Source of the DNA: JAXMAR01 sp046350295
GTDB taxonomy: Bacteria > Planctomycetota > Planctomycetia > Gemmatales > Gemmataceae
Assembly (NCBI GenBank): GCA_046350295.1
Contig: JAXMAR010000023.1
Coordinates: forward strand, 1-64,000
Direction of reading: 5' to 3'
Length of the DNA stretch: 64,000 nt
This document shows, piece after piece, positions 44,748 to 54,272 of this stretch. Position numbers and translations under genes: made by a program. The number at the start of each line of letters is the position of its first letter. Positions within the stretch are counted from its first letter, which is position 1. The notes below the pieces were generated by a model that was not told the origin of the DNA, searched no databases, and was given only the letters and a program-made list of their open reading frames with translations.

Positions 44748-44823
44748 GCCGAGACTCGTCCTCGCCCTCTACGCTCCGGTTCCCTCATTTCTTTTTTCCG
44801 TGTCCTCTCGTGTTTTCCGTGGT

Positions 44824-45477
44824 TCAATCCCGCATCCGCACCCGCAACGTCGACGCCCACTCGTGCGCATCCAGCGTCCGCGTCCCCACCGGCGACGGCT
44901 TCAGGGCCGCAAGCGCCAAACCGAGCATGAACTGGACGCCCCCCTTCAGCTTCACCCGGCCCGCCACCAGGATCCAGCGCGACAGGTCTCCCTCGGCGTC
45001 GCCGGTGAGCATGTTGCGGAAGAAGTGGGTCGCGAAACCCTGATAGCTCACCTGTCGGGGCCAATCCTTCACGCGCGGCTTGTCTTCCTTGTAGATGTCC
45101 CCCAGGCCGGCCAGGACCCGCTCGAGCAGGCGGTCGATTTGCCCCGTGTCGAGGCGTTCCTCGGCGTCGGTCCCGGCGGGCGCTACGACGACGAGACGCA
45201 GCCGCACCGGCACGCCCTCGACGAGGAGGCGGCGATCACCGGTGCGCGGCGGGGCCTCGGGATACTCGGTTAGTCTCTCTTCCAAGGCGCGGGACGGTGG
45301 GTCGACCTTGTGCGGCTTTCGGGGGATGAGGGCGCGGAGGGTCGTCCAGAGGATCAGCAGGAGGAGTAGGCCGCCGACACCGAGGATGACGTACCAGCCC
45401 CAATCGAAGAGAGCCTGGCGGGCGGCGCCCTCGGGAAGCAGCTTGACGAGCCAATCGGGGGGCTTGGTGATGTCCAT
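44824..45477 (-). CDS. Membrane-anchored hypothetical protein
   Basis: This 217-residue protein has one transmembrane helix (about residues 27-48, WYVILGVGGLLLLLILWTTL) after a short N-terminal region. A cytoplasmic or periplasmic domain of about 160 residues follows with no named motif. Conserved-looking pieces are DRRLLVEGVPVRLRLVVVAP and WPRQVSYQGFATHFFRNM. I do not recognise a function. Confidence 0.75.
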   Translation of the reverse strand: MDITKPPDWLVKLLPEGAARQALFDWGWYVILGVGGLLLLLILWTTLRALIPRKPHKVDPPSRALEERLTEYPEAPPRTGDRRLLVEGVPVRLRLVVVAPAGTDAEERLDTGQIDRLLERVLAGLGDIYKEDKPRVKDWPRQVSYQGFATHFFRNMLTGDAEGDLSRWILVAGRVKLKGGVQFMLGLALAALKPSPVGTRTLDAHEWASTLRVRMRD

Positions 45478-45616
45478 GCGTGTCTCGTGGAGAGTCGGCG
45501 TCCAGGCCCGGGCAGGTTGCTACTCTTACCTGAAACGACCGATTTTGCAAGGCGGCGTCCGTGGGCGGCCTGGGCCGCAGGCTCCGAGCGCACTCGCCTG
45601 AGAGAGACGTGGGTAT

Positions 45617-47092
45617 TCAGCGGGCGCCGTTGCGGAGCCGTTGCGGACCGTGCAGCTTGCCCGGCGTCCGACCGACCATGACGACGCACATGCCGCCGCG
45701 GTTCGCCACGTTGACCACCTGCTTTTGCGAGGCCCGGCCGAAGACGGCCACGCCGGAGCGCGTCGCCGCGAAGCCCATGACGGTGTAAAAGGGCTCCAGG
45801 TGAGCGGTGCGCTCCGGCCCGACCACCGGAAACTCACTGGCCGGAATACTGGCCCGCTCCTGCACCACCCAGCGATCCGGGCCCTTCAGCGCTTCCTCCA
45901 TGGCGCTCTCCCATTCCGCCTGTGTCATCAACAGGCCGATCTGCACCCCCTGGCCGCCGAACGCCCGGTTCGGCTTGAGTACCAGCGTCTCGCGCTCGTG
46001 GCGCACATGTTCGAGCAAGTCGCCGGTGTCGCCGCGCGGCAGGCGCGTGCGGCGATTGGAGAGGACGCGGGTCCACAACACGTGCCGGCGAAACACCTGC
46101 CGCTCCTCGGCGTTGTAATGGCGGCCGGCGATGTCCGGATCGGTCAGCACTTCCCAGCAGCTCTTCTGGTCGAGATCGCCGCCGATCGACGAAACGACGC
46201 GGTTCTGGCGGAACAGCTCCTTCATCGCCGCGTCGCGCCCGGCGGCCTTGAGCGCGAGCAGGTCGGTCACCAGGTAATCGCGATAGACGAGATCGACGAC
46301 GGCGCCTTCGTAATAGACCTCGCGGCCGCGCAGCTCCAGTTCGGCCGGATCGGCGTGCAGCACGTTGAGGCCGTGCCGCTCGCGCAGGTACCCGGCCAGC
46401 AGCTCCTGCTCGTCGGCGCCGCTGCCGACGTACTTGGGATCGACGAAGCAGATGCTCCCTCCGGGCCGGCCGATCGCCTGCAAATGCTCGAGCAGCTCCT
46501 CCATGAGCAGGTCGCGGATGTCGCGGCACATCTCGAGGCTCACGCTGGGATCGAGACGGCCCAGGACCGGACTGACGACGTCCGTCACGATCTCGTTGGC
46601 GGTGGGGACGAGGTAAAGCCCGCCGATGCATGACAGGTTGGGCTCGACGAACTTGAGGGAGTCCTTCCACATGGGGCTGATGAAGTCGACCAGGGCGTCG
46701 AGGCGAGCGAACATCGGGTTGTTCTCGCGCTGGCTCGGTCCCCAGCAATCCCAGAGCCAGGCTTCCTCCTCGGGCGGCAGCCGCAGGATGTCGCGCACGC
46801 TGAAGTCCGCCATGTAGAGATCGGGCAGACGCTTGAGAGCGTTCTGGATCGTGACCGTGACGTAATGGACGTATGAGATCTGCTCGGGAAGGACCGTCAG
46901 CGGCAGGGGCATGACGTGGATGAGGTCTTCGAGCCCGTCGCGCATGTAACAAAGGCGGCGGAGCCGGCACTCCTCCTGCACGCGCTCGGCGATCTCGATC
47001 AGCTCGCGCTCGGGAATGCGCAGGAAGGCGTTGCGGACGCGACTGGCCAGGCTCAGACCGCTCAGGCCGAGAACTTCCGCCGGAGTCAACAT
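45617..47092 (-). CDS. ATP-grasp-like protein (circularly permuted type or similar)
   Basis: This 491-residue cytoplasmic protein is consistent with an ATP-grasp ligase. The phosphate-binding region reads LVLKPNRAFGGQGVQIGLL and the N-terminal two thirds form a pre-ATP-grasp part (SLKFVEPNLSCIGGLYLVPT, SICFVDPKYVGSGADEQEL). The sequence resembles the circularly permuted ATP-grasp and glutathionylspermidine-synthase-like groups, which join a carboxylate to an amine, but the substrates cannot be named. I chose ATG 47092, after which MLTPAEVLGL is regular; the longer open frame has a Pro/Ala-rich leader with no signs of selection. Confidence 0.7.
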   Translation of the reverse strand: MLTPAEVLGLSGLSLASRVRNAFLRIPERELIEIAERVQEECRLRRLCYMRDGLEDLIHVMPLPLTVLPEQISYVHYVTVTIQNALKRLPDLYMADFSVRDILRLPPEEEAWLWDCWGPSQRENNPMFARLDALVDFISPMWKDSLKFVEPNLSCIGGLYLVPTANEIVTDVVSPVLGRLDPSVSLEMCRDIRDLLMEELLEHLQAIGRPGGSICFVDPKYVGSGADEQELLAGYLRERHGLNVLHADPAELELRGREVYYEGAVVDLVYRDYLVTDLLALKAAGRDAAMKELFRQNRVVSSIGGDLDQKSCWEVLTDPDIAGRHYNAEERQVFRRHVLWTRVLSNRRTRLPRGDTGDLLEHVRHERETLVLKPNRAFGGQGVQIGLLMTQAEWESAMEEALKGPDRWVVQERASIPASEFPVVGPERTAHLEPFYTVMGFAATRSGVAVFGRASQKQVVNVANRGGMCVVMVGRTPGKLHGPQRLRNGAR

Positions 47093-47334
47093 TGGGGGCG
47101 ACCTCTTGGGGCAAGGGATCGGGGTAACGCCATCATAGCAGGGCGCCGGGGAGGCCGCGAATCCCGGGGGCGCCTCCGCGGGCGTCTCCGGGGGCTTACG
47201 CCGCCCGGCTCGCCAATTTGGCGTGCCGTCCATTGCATTCTTGAGTTCCCCGTTGACGAGGACGGCCTGATGGGAAACAATCCGTTGAGCGGCGTCGGGC
47301 CGCGCATCGAGTCTTTCGTCACGGAGCAAGCACG

Positions 47335-47775
47335 ATGAAACGATGGAGCCCTGCTGTCGGCCTCGCTTTCCTGGCCGGTCTGGTCTGGACCGCTTGCGGA
47401 AACAGCGGCGAAACCAAGGACAAGGCGGACCCGGAGAAGGGGGTCGAGATCAAGATCGCGGACGTCGAGGATTATGTCGCCAAGACCAAGGCGCTCACCG
47501 TCAACAACCTGAGCATCAAGGAGACGCCCAACGAGGACGTCAAGGGCTTCGTCAACTTCGAGTTCAAGGCCAGCGTCAAGAACCGCTCGGACGCGAACGT
47601 GAACTACATCCTGATGGTCGCCGGCCTGAACGCCGACAAGAAAATCGTCTGGACCCTCGCCCCGCGCACCGGCCTCAACGCCAACGACCAGCACGTGATC
47701 GAGGAGCAGGTCATCGTTCCGGAGGGGGCGAAGAAGGCGACGCAGTATCTCTGGCTGCGCGTCGTGAACCGGTGA
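47335..47775 (+). CDS. Small lipoprotein of unknown function
   Basis: This 146-residue protein has a lipoprotein-like leader (AFLAGLVWTACG, Cys about residue 21). A soluble domain with strands such as GFVNFEFKASVKNRSDANVN and YILMVAGLNADKKIVWTLAP follows, recalling FxLYD-like or transglutaminase-accessory beta-sandwich domains. The predicted location is the periplasmic face of a membrane. A strong terminator follows the gene at 47807, so it is probably a single-gene transcript. Confidence 0.75.
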   Translation: MKRWSPAVGLAFLAGLVWTACGNSGETKDKADPEKGVEIKIADVEDYVAKTKALTVNNLSIKETPNEDVKGFVNFEFKASVKNRSDANVNYILMVAGLNADKKIVWTLAPRTGLNANDQHVIEEQVIVPEGAKKATQYLWLRVVNR

Positions 47776-47806
47776 TCGCCCCCCGCGGCGCCAGGTATTT
47801 GCAACA

Positions 47807-47852
47807 AAAGGGACTGTCCGTCGCGCCGAAGCGGACAGTCCCTTTGTGTTTT
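47807..47852 (+). terminator. Rho-independent terminator
   Basis: A 14-bp perfect stem (47807-47820 with 47832-47845, AAAGGGACTGTCCG) closes an 11-nt loop and is followed by a T-rich stretch. It lies 32 bp after the lipoprotein stop. The A/T ends of the stem make it usable on both strands. Confidence 0.9.
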
Positions 47853-48059
47853 AAAGGCGGGGTCCGAGCGCCGTTCCGGGCCGTCTCTGATAAGGTCGGG
47901 GCGCCTGGGCAAACCGGGCAAGGGCGGCGCGGGCCGGACAATCGTCAATACCCTCACCATCCGCCTTTTCCCTCAACTCCACGTAACCGGCATCCGAAGA
48001 ATAATAGGACGAACCGCAACCGGGGCGGAACCCTCGGCTTGGTTTGCTGCGAGGATGCC

Positions 48060-48880
48060 ATGAGAGCACGGACCGCTTTCCTGATCGCGCTTCTGACTCT
48101 CTCCCTGGGCCGCTCCACACAGGCTCAGGAGGTGATGCCGCGACCCGTCAGCCCGGAGCTGCTCCCGGCGCCACGCACCGGAGGCGGGCCCGACTCCGCT
48201 CCGACCCATATCTACGCGAGCGACTCCGGCCACGGCGGCCTCTCCGACTGGATCACCTACCGCCACCGCAGCTGCTGGAGCAACGACTGGGACCCCCATG
48301 TCGTCACCGAGCTCTATCTCCGCTCCGGTGTCGACTTCCCCTTCCCCGGTGACGTCCTCGGCCGCATCCTCAGCCCGGGCTGGAGCATCACGGGGGGTGG
48401 CAAAGCGATCTTCTTCGACAAGAGCTACACCCGCGCCTGGTTCGCCGATATCAGCCTCGGCAACACCTTCAACGAAAGCAACAACGCGGCGCCCTTCAAC
48501 CCGATCACCCTCGTCCCCGGCCAGGTCGGCCGCGTCCGTGACTACAACCGCACCTGCGTCGGCCTCGGCCTTGGCCGCGAATGGTACCTCATGGGGGACG
48601 GCTCCCACTGCAACGGCCCCTCCTGCGCGTCAGCTTCGACGGCGGCGGCCGCTGGGGGTCCGCCTCCGTCGCCTTCGATTCCCTCAAGCACACCAGCGAC
48701 GTCATCGGCGCCGTTTACTTCGGCCTGGAAACCGACTACGAATGGCCCATGCAGTGCGCTCCGTGCACGTTCGTGTTCGGCCTCCGCGCCGAATGGGACT
48801 ACACCTGGAGCGACATCCTGGAACAGCGCAGCGACGTGCAGGACCTGAGCATCCTTTTCCACTTCGGCGTCCGCTTCTAG
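48060..48880 (+). pseudogene. BBP7-like outer-membrane beta-barrel protein, single frameshift
   Basis: A signal peptide (AFLIALLTLSLGRSTQA) begins at ATG 48060. It is followed by strands such as VTELYLRSGVDFPFPGDVL and GLGLGREWYLMGDG, the pattern of planctomycete barrel proteins. Near 48625 a one-base shift moves the frame; in the new frame LRVSFDGGGRWGSASVAFDS and GAVYFGLETDYEWPM continue smoothly to LSILFHFGVRF and TAG 48880. The terminal aromatic residue (F) is typical of a barrel insertion signal. With the shift corrected, length is about 273 residues. Confidence 0.75.
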
Positions 48881-49053
48881 TTTGCACCTGCGGCTGCATC
48901 GAACTCAATGGCGACTGGCAACAGTTCGTCGCCTGGTTCGAGCAAGAAACCCAGCTCGTCTAAGAGGGCGAGCGATGCGAGATCCTCACCAATCAACCCT
49001 TAACTCGAGCCGGGGCAGCGTAGAGCCAGGTGGGCGATTCAGCTCCACCCCTG

Positions 49054-49572
49054 TCATTTCTTCTCTTCCTTTTCCGGCGCCTCCAGCACCTTGCCGTCGG
49101 GGGCCAGCGTGATCTCGACGCTCTTGCCGTCCGCCTTGCGCACGATGATCTCGTAGCCGTGCAGCTTTTCTTCTTTTCCCTTCACGTCGGTCATTTCCAT
49201 CGCCTCGGTCATCTTTCCCTTGGGATAGCGTTTCGCGACGGCCTTCGCGACGGCTTCGGGCAGGTCCTTGACGGCGATCTCCTTCTCGAAGTTGAGCAGC
49301 GTGCCGTTTTCCTTGATGTCCGCCTCCCATTTACGCGCGCCGATCTTGAACTCGATGTCGTAGACAACGTCGGCGCCCTCCTTCTCCCGGGTCCACTTGT
49401 CGATCACCGCCTTGGGAAACCGTCCCTTGAGCGTATCCATCACGGCCTTCGGGATCTTGTCCAGGTCGGCCTTGCCCTCCTTGTCGTCGCTCCGGCCGGA
49501 GCCCGTGAAAAACAGTGCGGCCACCAGAACCGCTAGCCCGCCGAACAGGCAGTTGCAACGCGGCGCGTTCAT
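49054..49572 (-). CDS. Exported PepSY-like domain protein
   Basis: This 172-residue protein has an N-terminal hydrophobic signal segment (LFGGLAVLVAALFFTG). It then has two PepSY-like/DUF2874 units: IPKAVMDTLKGRFPKAVIDK with YDIEFKIGARKWEADI, and LPEAVAKAVAKRYPKGKMTE with LHGYEIIVRKADGKSVEITL. Such domains occur in periplasmic putative inhibitors and sensors. The gene stands alone. No catalytic residues are expected. Confidence 0.8.
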   Translation of the reverse strand: MNAPRCNCLFGGLAVLVAALFFTGSGRSDDKEGKADLDKIPKAVMDTLKGRFPKAVIDKWTREKEGADVVYDIEFKIGARKWEADIKENGTLLNFEKEIAVKDLPEAVAKAVAKRYPKGKMTEAMEMTDVKGKEEKLHGYEIIVRKADGKSVEITLAPDGKVLEAPEKEEKK

Positions 49573-49726
49573 GGCAATCTCCCCTCACCGCCGCGAGTCG
49601 GCCGCCCGGAGAGCCCGAACGGTTTGCCGCCGCGGCTATGAGGAATCTAGGCGAAGGGCTCGGTTACGCCATCGGTCACGCTGAGAAAGCTTGGTGAGGG
49701 GTCGCTTCGAGATGGAGGAATCTGGT

Positions 49727-50953
49727 TCACACCTCCAGCAGCAACCGCTCCGGGTTTTCCAAGCATTCTTTGACGCGGACCAGAAAGAGCACCGCATCGC
49801 GGCCGTCGATGAGGCGGTGGTCGTAGGTGAGGGCGAGGTACATCATCGGCCGGATGACGACCTGGTCGTCGCGGACGACGGGGCGTTTCTGGATGGAGTG
49901 CATGCCGAGGATGGCGGCTTGGGGCGGATTGAGGATCGGCGTCGAAAGCATGGAGCCGAAGATGCCGCCGTTGGTGATGGTGAACGTGCCCCCCTGGAGG
50001 TCGGTGACGGCGATCTTGCCATCGCGGGCGCGGACGGCGAGGGCGGCGATGGTCTTCTCGATGTCGGCGAAGCCGAGGCGGTCGGCGTCGCGGACGACGG
50101 GGACCATCAGACCCTTGTCGGTGCTGACGGCGACGCCGATGTTGTAAAAGCGCTGGTAGACGACGTCGGGGCCGTCGATGCGGGCGTTGACGATGGGGTG
50201 GGCCTTGAGCGCCTCGACGACGGCCTTGACGAAGAAGGACATGAAGCCGAGGCCGACGCCGTGCTTCTCCTTGAAGGAGTCCTTGTACTTGGTCCGCAGG
50301 TCCATGACGGCGGAGAGGTCGGCTTCGTTGAAGGTGGTGAGGCTGGCGGTCGTGTTCTGCGCGGCGAGGAGACGCTCGGCGATGCGCTGGCGGATGGCGG
50401 ACATGCGCTGCCGCGTCTCGCGCGAGTCGACCTCGGCGACGGGCTGGGCGAAGGGGATGTCCTGACGTTTGTCGAGCTCCGTCTGGATGTCTTGCTTGAG
50501 GACGACGCCATGCCTGCCGCTGCCGGGGACGTGAGCGGGGCTGATGCCGCTTTCAGCGGCGAGGCGCCGGGCGGAAGGGGAGATGGCCGGGGGCTGAGGC
50601 GGGACGGGCGGCGGGGGCGGCGTTGGCTTGGCGGCGGGGGGAGGCGGAGGCGTGGGGCGTTGCGCTTCGGACGGCGGCGGTGGGGGCGTCGCAGCCCTGG
50701 GCGGAGGGGGGGCTTCCGCCGCGGCGTCGATGCTGGCGACGATGGCGCCGATCGTGACCTTCTCGCCTTCGCCCGTCTTGATGCGCAGGACGCCGGCGGC
50801 GGGGGAGGGGACCTCTTGCGACGCTTTCTCGGTCTCCAGCTCGAAGAGAGGCTCGTCCTGGCGGACCCGCTCGCCGTCCTTTTTGATCCAGCGCGCAATG
50901 CTGCCTTCGTTGATCGACTCGCCGACGGAGGGGACCTTGACTTCGACGGGCAT
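49727..50953 (-). CDS. sucB: Dihydrolipoyllysine-residue succinyltransferase (E2 of 2-oxoglutarate dehydrogenase)
   Basis: This 408-residue protein transfers succinyl groups to CoA within the 2-oxoglutarate dehydrogenase complex of the TCA cycle. It has a lipoyl domain with the modified lysine in FELETEKASQEV (about residue 43). A Pro-rich linker and a peripheral subunit-binding domain (AAESGISPAHVPGSGRHGVV) follow. The catalytic core ends in LTYDHRLIDGRDAVLFLV, with the H-x-x-x-D-G active site. It lies 154 bp downstream of sucA on the same strand, separated by an inverted-repeat element. Confidence 0.96.
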   Translation of the reverse strand: MPVEVKVPSVGESINEGSIARWIKKDGERVRQDEPLFELETEKASQEVPSPAAGVLRIKTGEGEKVTIGAIVASIDAAAEAPPPPRAATPPPPPSEAQRPTPPPPPAAKPTPPPPPVPPQPPAISPSARRLAAESGISPAHVPGSGRHGVVLKQDIQTELDKRQDIPFAQPVAEVDSRETRQRMSAIRQRIAERLLAAQNTTASLTTFNEADLSAVMDLRTKYKDSFKEKHGVGLGFMSFFVKAVVEALKAHPIVNARIDGPDVVYQRFYNIGVAVSTDKGLMVPVVRDADRLGFADIEKTIAALAVRARDGKIAVTDLQGGTFTITNGGIFGSMLSTPILNPPQAAILGMHSIQKRPVVRDDQVVIRPMMYLALTYDHRLIDGRDAVLFLVRVKECLENPERLLLEV

Positions 50954-50965
50954 GCGTGGGCTCCG

Positions 50966-51097
50966 GTCGTTTAGCCGCGGTTCGCAGAACCGGGGCGGGC
51001 GTGACGGTTAGGCGGTTGCGACGTTGCGTCCGGGCATATCAACGCGGCGGTTTATGGGACGCGGTCCGCCCGGTTCTGCGAACCAGGGCTAAACGAC
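50966..51097. repeat. Inverted-repeat element in the sucA-sucB spacer
   Basis: A 28-bp arm at 50966-50993 (GTCGTTTAGCCGCGGTTCGC...) is repeated inverted at 51070-51097 with three mismatches. The 76 bp between are GC-rich without a gene. On the sucA-sucB mRNA it would form a stable long-range hairpin. Confidence 0.85.
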
Positions 51098-51107
51098 TGC
51101 GGCCGCG

Positions 51108-53948
51108 TCACGTCCCCGAGACGCGGCTCTCGATCTCAAGGGTCGGCGGCGGCTCGATGGCGAGGCCCTCTTGTTCGTACTCGGCCTGGCGGCGCTGGGA
51201 GGCGGTGGCGAAGGAGCGGACCAGGTGGGGCGCCTGGCCGCGGATGGCCGCTTCGACCAGCTCTTTTTGCTCGCGCAGGTGGACCTGGCGCGAGCCGGTG
51301 GCCGGGCTGGCGCTGGCGTCGCGCCCCACGTACTTGAGGCGGAAGCCCATGGCCCGCAGGCGCGGCTCCACGAAAGACCAGGCGCCCATGTTGAGCGATT
51401 CTTCCTGGGCCCAGACGTACTCCTTCGCCTTGGGATAGCTCCGCACCGCCTTCTGGATCGCTTCGGACGGGAACGGATAGAGCTGCTCGACGCGGACGAG
51501 GACGACCGGCTCCTCCTTGCGCTGTTCGAGGAGGTCGTAATACACTTTGCCACTGCATAGGACGACGCGCCGAACCTTCTGGGCGTCGACGGCGCGGTCT
51601 TCGAGGATCTCGTCGAACCGGCCCTGCGTGAAGTCGTCCAGGCTGGAGACGACCAGCTTGTGCCGCAGCAGGCTCTTGGGGGTCATGACGACGAGCGGCT
51701 TGCGGAAGTTGCGCAGCAGCTGACGGCGCAGCAGGTGGAAGTACTGGGCGGGCGTTGTCGCGTTCACCACCTGGAAGTTGTCCTCGGCGCAGAGCTGGAG
51801 GTAGCGTTCCAGGCGGGCGCTCGAATGTTCCGGCCCCTGGCCCTCGTAGCCATGCGGCAAGAGCAGGACAAGGCCGCTGTCCCGGTTCCACTTGCTGGAG
51901 GAGCAGGAGATGAACTGGTCGACGATGACCTGGGCGCCGTTGCCGAAGTCGCCGAACTGGGCCTCCCAGAGGGTGAGGCAGTTGGGGGAGTCGAGCGAGT
52001 AGCCGAACTCGAAGCCGAGCACGGCGGACTCGGAGAGGAGGCTGTCGAAGACGTTGAAATCGCCCTGCTTGTCCTGAAGATGCTGGAGCGGCGAGTACGG
52101 CTTGCCGGTCTTGTAGTCGTACAGGACCGAGTGCCGATGGCTGAAGGTGCCGCGGCGGCTGTCCTGGCCGCTGAGCCGCACGTCGATACCGTCGAGCAGC
52201 AGCGAGCCGAACGAGAGCAGCTCGGCCATGCCCCAGTCGATGGCGGCGCCGTCGTCGACCATGCTCCGGCGGTCTTCGAGCAGGCGGGCGACCTTGGGAT
52301 GGGGCGTGAAATCCTCAGGTAGCCGGGACATGGCTTCGACAAGCTGCCGCAGCGTCCGCTCGGGGACAGCCGTCGCGGTCGGGCCCCAGGAATAGTCGCG
52401 GACGAGCGCCTTCCACTGCCCCTGGTAGCCGCGCATGCCGTGAGCGCCCGGCGTTCCCTTCACTTCCTCCTGCGCCTTTTGCAGCCGGACCTGGAACTCC
52501 TGCACGAATGTGGCGATCTCATCCTCGGAGAGGTCGCCGCGCTCCAGCAGCCGGTCGTGGTAGATCTTCGTCATCGTCGGCTTCTTCTGAATCTCGGCGT
52601 ACATGATCGGCTGCGTGAAGGAAGGCTCGTCTCCTTCGTTGTGGCCGTGCTTGCGGTAACAGTACATGTCGATGAAGAAGTCCTGGTTGAACGTCTGGCG
52701 GAAGTCGACGGCCAGCTCCGCGACGAAGAGGCAGGCTTCGGGGTCCTCGGCGTTGACGTGGAAGATGGGCGCTTCGATCATCTTGGCGACGTCGGTGCAG
52801 TAGCGCGTGCTGCGGGCGTCGCGCGGCGAGGTGGTGAAGCCGATCTGGTTGTTGATGACGACGTGGATCGTGCCGCCCGTCTTGTAGCCCGAAAGCTGGG
52901 AGAGGTTCAGCGTCTCGGCGACAAGCCCCTGGCCGGCGACCGCGGCGTCGCCATGCAGCAACAGAGCGAGGCATTGCATATGGCGCCGGTCGCCGAAGTG
53001 ATGCTGCTTGGCGCGGACGCGGCCTTCGACCACCGGATTGACGGCTTCGAGGTGGCTTGGATTCGGCGTCAGGGAGAGGTGGATCTTGTTCCCCTTGCTG
53101 CTGACGCGGTCGCTGGAGAAGCCGAGGTGGTACTTGACGTCGCCGTCGCCCGCCATCGAGTTGGGAAGGAAGTTCTCCTCGAACTCGGTGAAGATCTCCG
53201 TGTACGGTTTCCCGATGATGTTGGCGAGAACGTTGAGGCGGCCGCGGTGGGCCATGCCCAGGACGATCTCCTTGATGCCGTTGTCGGCGGACGCTTCGAC
53301 GACGGTGTCGAGCAGGGGGATGAGCGTCTCGGCGCCTTCGAGACTGAAACGCTTCTGGCCGAGGTAACGGGTGTGCAGGAACTTCTCGAACAGCTCGGCA
53401 TAGTGCAGGTTCATCAGGATGCGCAGCTTGCGGCGCCGCGTGTAATCGGGCCGGTTGCGCGACAGCTCGATGCGGTCCATCAGCCAGGAGCGAATGGTGC
53501 GGTCGGCAATGTGCATGAACTCGACGCCGATGGTCCGGCAATAAGTCGCGCGCAGCTCGGTGATGAGGTCGCGCAGCCTGGCGTGCGGCATGTCGCCGAG
53601 GAAGTAGCTGGTGTCGAACGTGCGATCGAGATCTTCCTCGGAGAGGCCGAACGCTTTGAGTTCGAGGAGGGGGACGGACTGGGGCGGATCGCTGAGCGGG
53701 TCGAGCCTGGCGAGTAGATGGCCGAGGCGCCGGTAGGCGTCGATGAGCCGGATGACGCTGAATTGCTTGGCGTCGGCGGTCGGACCGGCGGCCGGCGCAG
53801 CGGCGGGCTGCTGGGCGAGGCCGAGGTCGAAGCCTTCGAAGAACCAGCGCCAGGAGGGATCGACCGAGGCGGGATCGTGCCGCCAGCGCTGATAAGTGGC
53901 CTCAATCAACTCGAGATTCAAAGGACCGGCGATGCTCGCGGGTGTCAT
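51108..53948 (-). CDS. sucA: 2-oxoglutarate dehydrogenase E1 component
   Basis: This 946-residue thiamine-diphosphate enzyme decarboxylates 2-oxoglutarate and passes succinyl to the E2 protein. Visible motifs are the N-terminal E1 part (LELIEATYQRWRHDPASVDP), the ThDP region VLGMAHRGRLNVLANIIGKP, and the late LLPHGYEGQGPEHSSARLER with MTPKSLLRHK. I prefer ATG 53948 (MTPASIAGPLNLELIEATYQ), which fits the family N-terminus; the open frame to 54086 has a poorly conserved basic leader. It forms a unit with the sucB gene downstream. Confidence 0.95.
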   Translation of the reverse strand: MTPASIAGPLNLELIEATYQRWRHDPASVDPSWRWFFEGFDLGLAQQPAAAPAAGPTADAKQFSVIRLIDAYRRLGHLLARLDPLSDPPQSVPLLELKAFGLSEEDLDRTFDTSYFLGDMPHARLRDLITELRATYCRTIGVEFMHIADRTIRSWLMDRIELSRNRPDYTRRRKLRILMNLHYAELFEKFLHTRYLGQKRFSLEGAETLIPLLDTVVEASADNGIKEIVLGMAHRGRLNVLANIIGKPYTEIFTEFEENFLPNSMAGDGDVKYHLGFSSDRVSSKGNKIHLSLTPNPSHLEAVNPVVEGRVRAKQHHFGDRRHMQCLALLLHGDAAVAGQGLVAETLNLSQLSGYKTGGTIHVVINNQIGFTTSPRDARSTRYCTDVAKMIEAPIFHVNAEDPEACLFVAELAVDFRQTFNQDFFIDMYCYRKHGHNEGDEPSFTQPIMYAEIQKKPTMTKIYHDRLLERGDLSEDEIATFVQEFQVRLQKAQEEVKGTPGAHGMRGYQGQWKALVRDYSWGPTATAVPERTLRQLVEAMSRLPEDFTPHPKVARLLEDRRSMVDDGAAIDWGMAELLSFGSLLLDGIDVRLSGQDSRRGTFSHRHSVLYDYKTGKPYSPLQHLQDKQGDFNVFDSLLSESAVLGFEFGYSLDSPNCLTLWEAQFGDFGNGAQVIVDQFISCSSSKWNRDSGLVLLLPHGYEGQGPEHSSARLERYLQLCAEDNFQVVNATTPAQYFHLLRRQLLRNFRKPLVVMTPKSLLRHKLVVSSLDDFTQGRFDEILEDRAVDAQKVRRVVLCSGKVYYDLLEQRKEEPVVLVRVEQLYPFPSEAIQKAVRSYPKAKEYVWAQEESLNMGAWSFVEPRLRAMGFRLKYVGRDASASPATGSRQVHLREQKELVEAAIRGQAPHLVRSFATASQRRQAEYEQEGLAIEPPPTLEIESRVSGT

Positions 53949-54272
53949 AACGGAGTATCGAACGCCAGGAGAGAGCCGTGGCTCGTGGTTCTTTTGTGAT
54001 GGCCGGGCGTACCGGCGCAGGCACGGGCGCCCCTCTCTGCATTGTAGGGGGCGACGGGGTACAAGCCGGTTGTCGGCCTCGTTCACGCGACGACCCTGGC
54101 GCCGGAAAGCCGCCGCGGTTTCTTTATTTTGACCAGCGTTTGCAGTTTGGCGCGGACTTTGGACCGCGAGAGGCGAATTTTGACGGACAGGCTTGCGGGC
54201 TTTGCCGAGGGACCGGCCTGTAGAGATTAGGAGCGAGACGGCAAACGCGAAAGTCCAGGCTCTAACGCCGCT
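53949..54272. other. Spacer upstream of sucA
   Basis: This 324-bp gap between the sucA start and the end of the sugar-kinase gene has no convincing gene. An AT-rich patch at about 54117-54140 on the minus strand could hold the sucA promoter, but no clear -35/-10 pair is visible. Confidence 0.4.
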
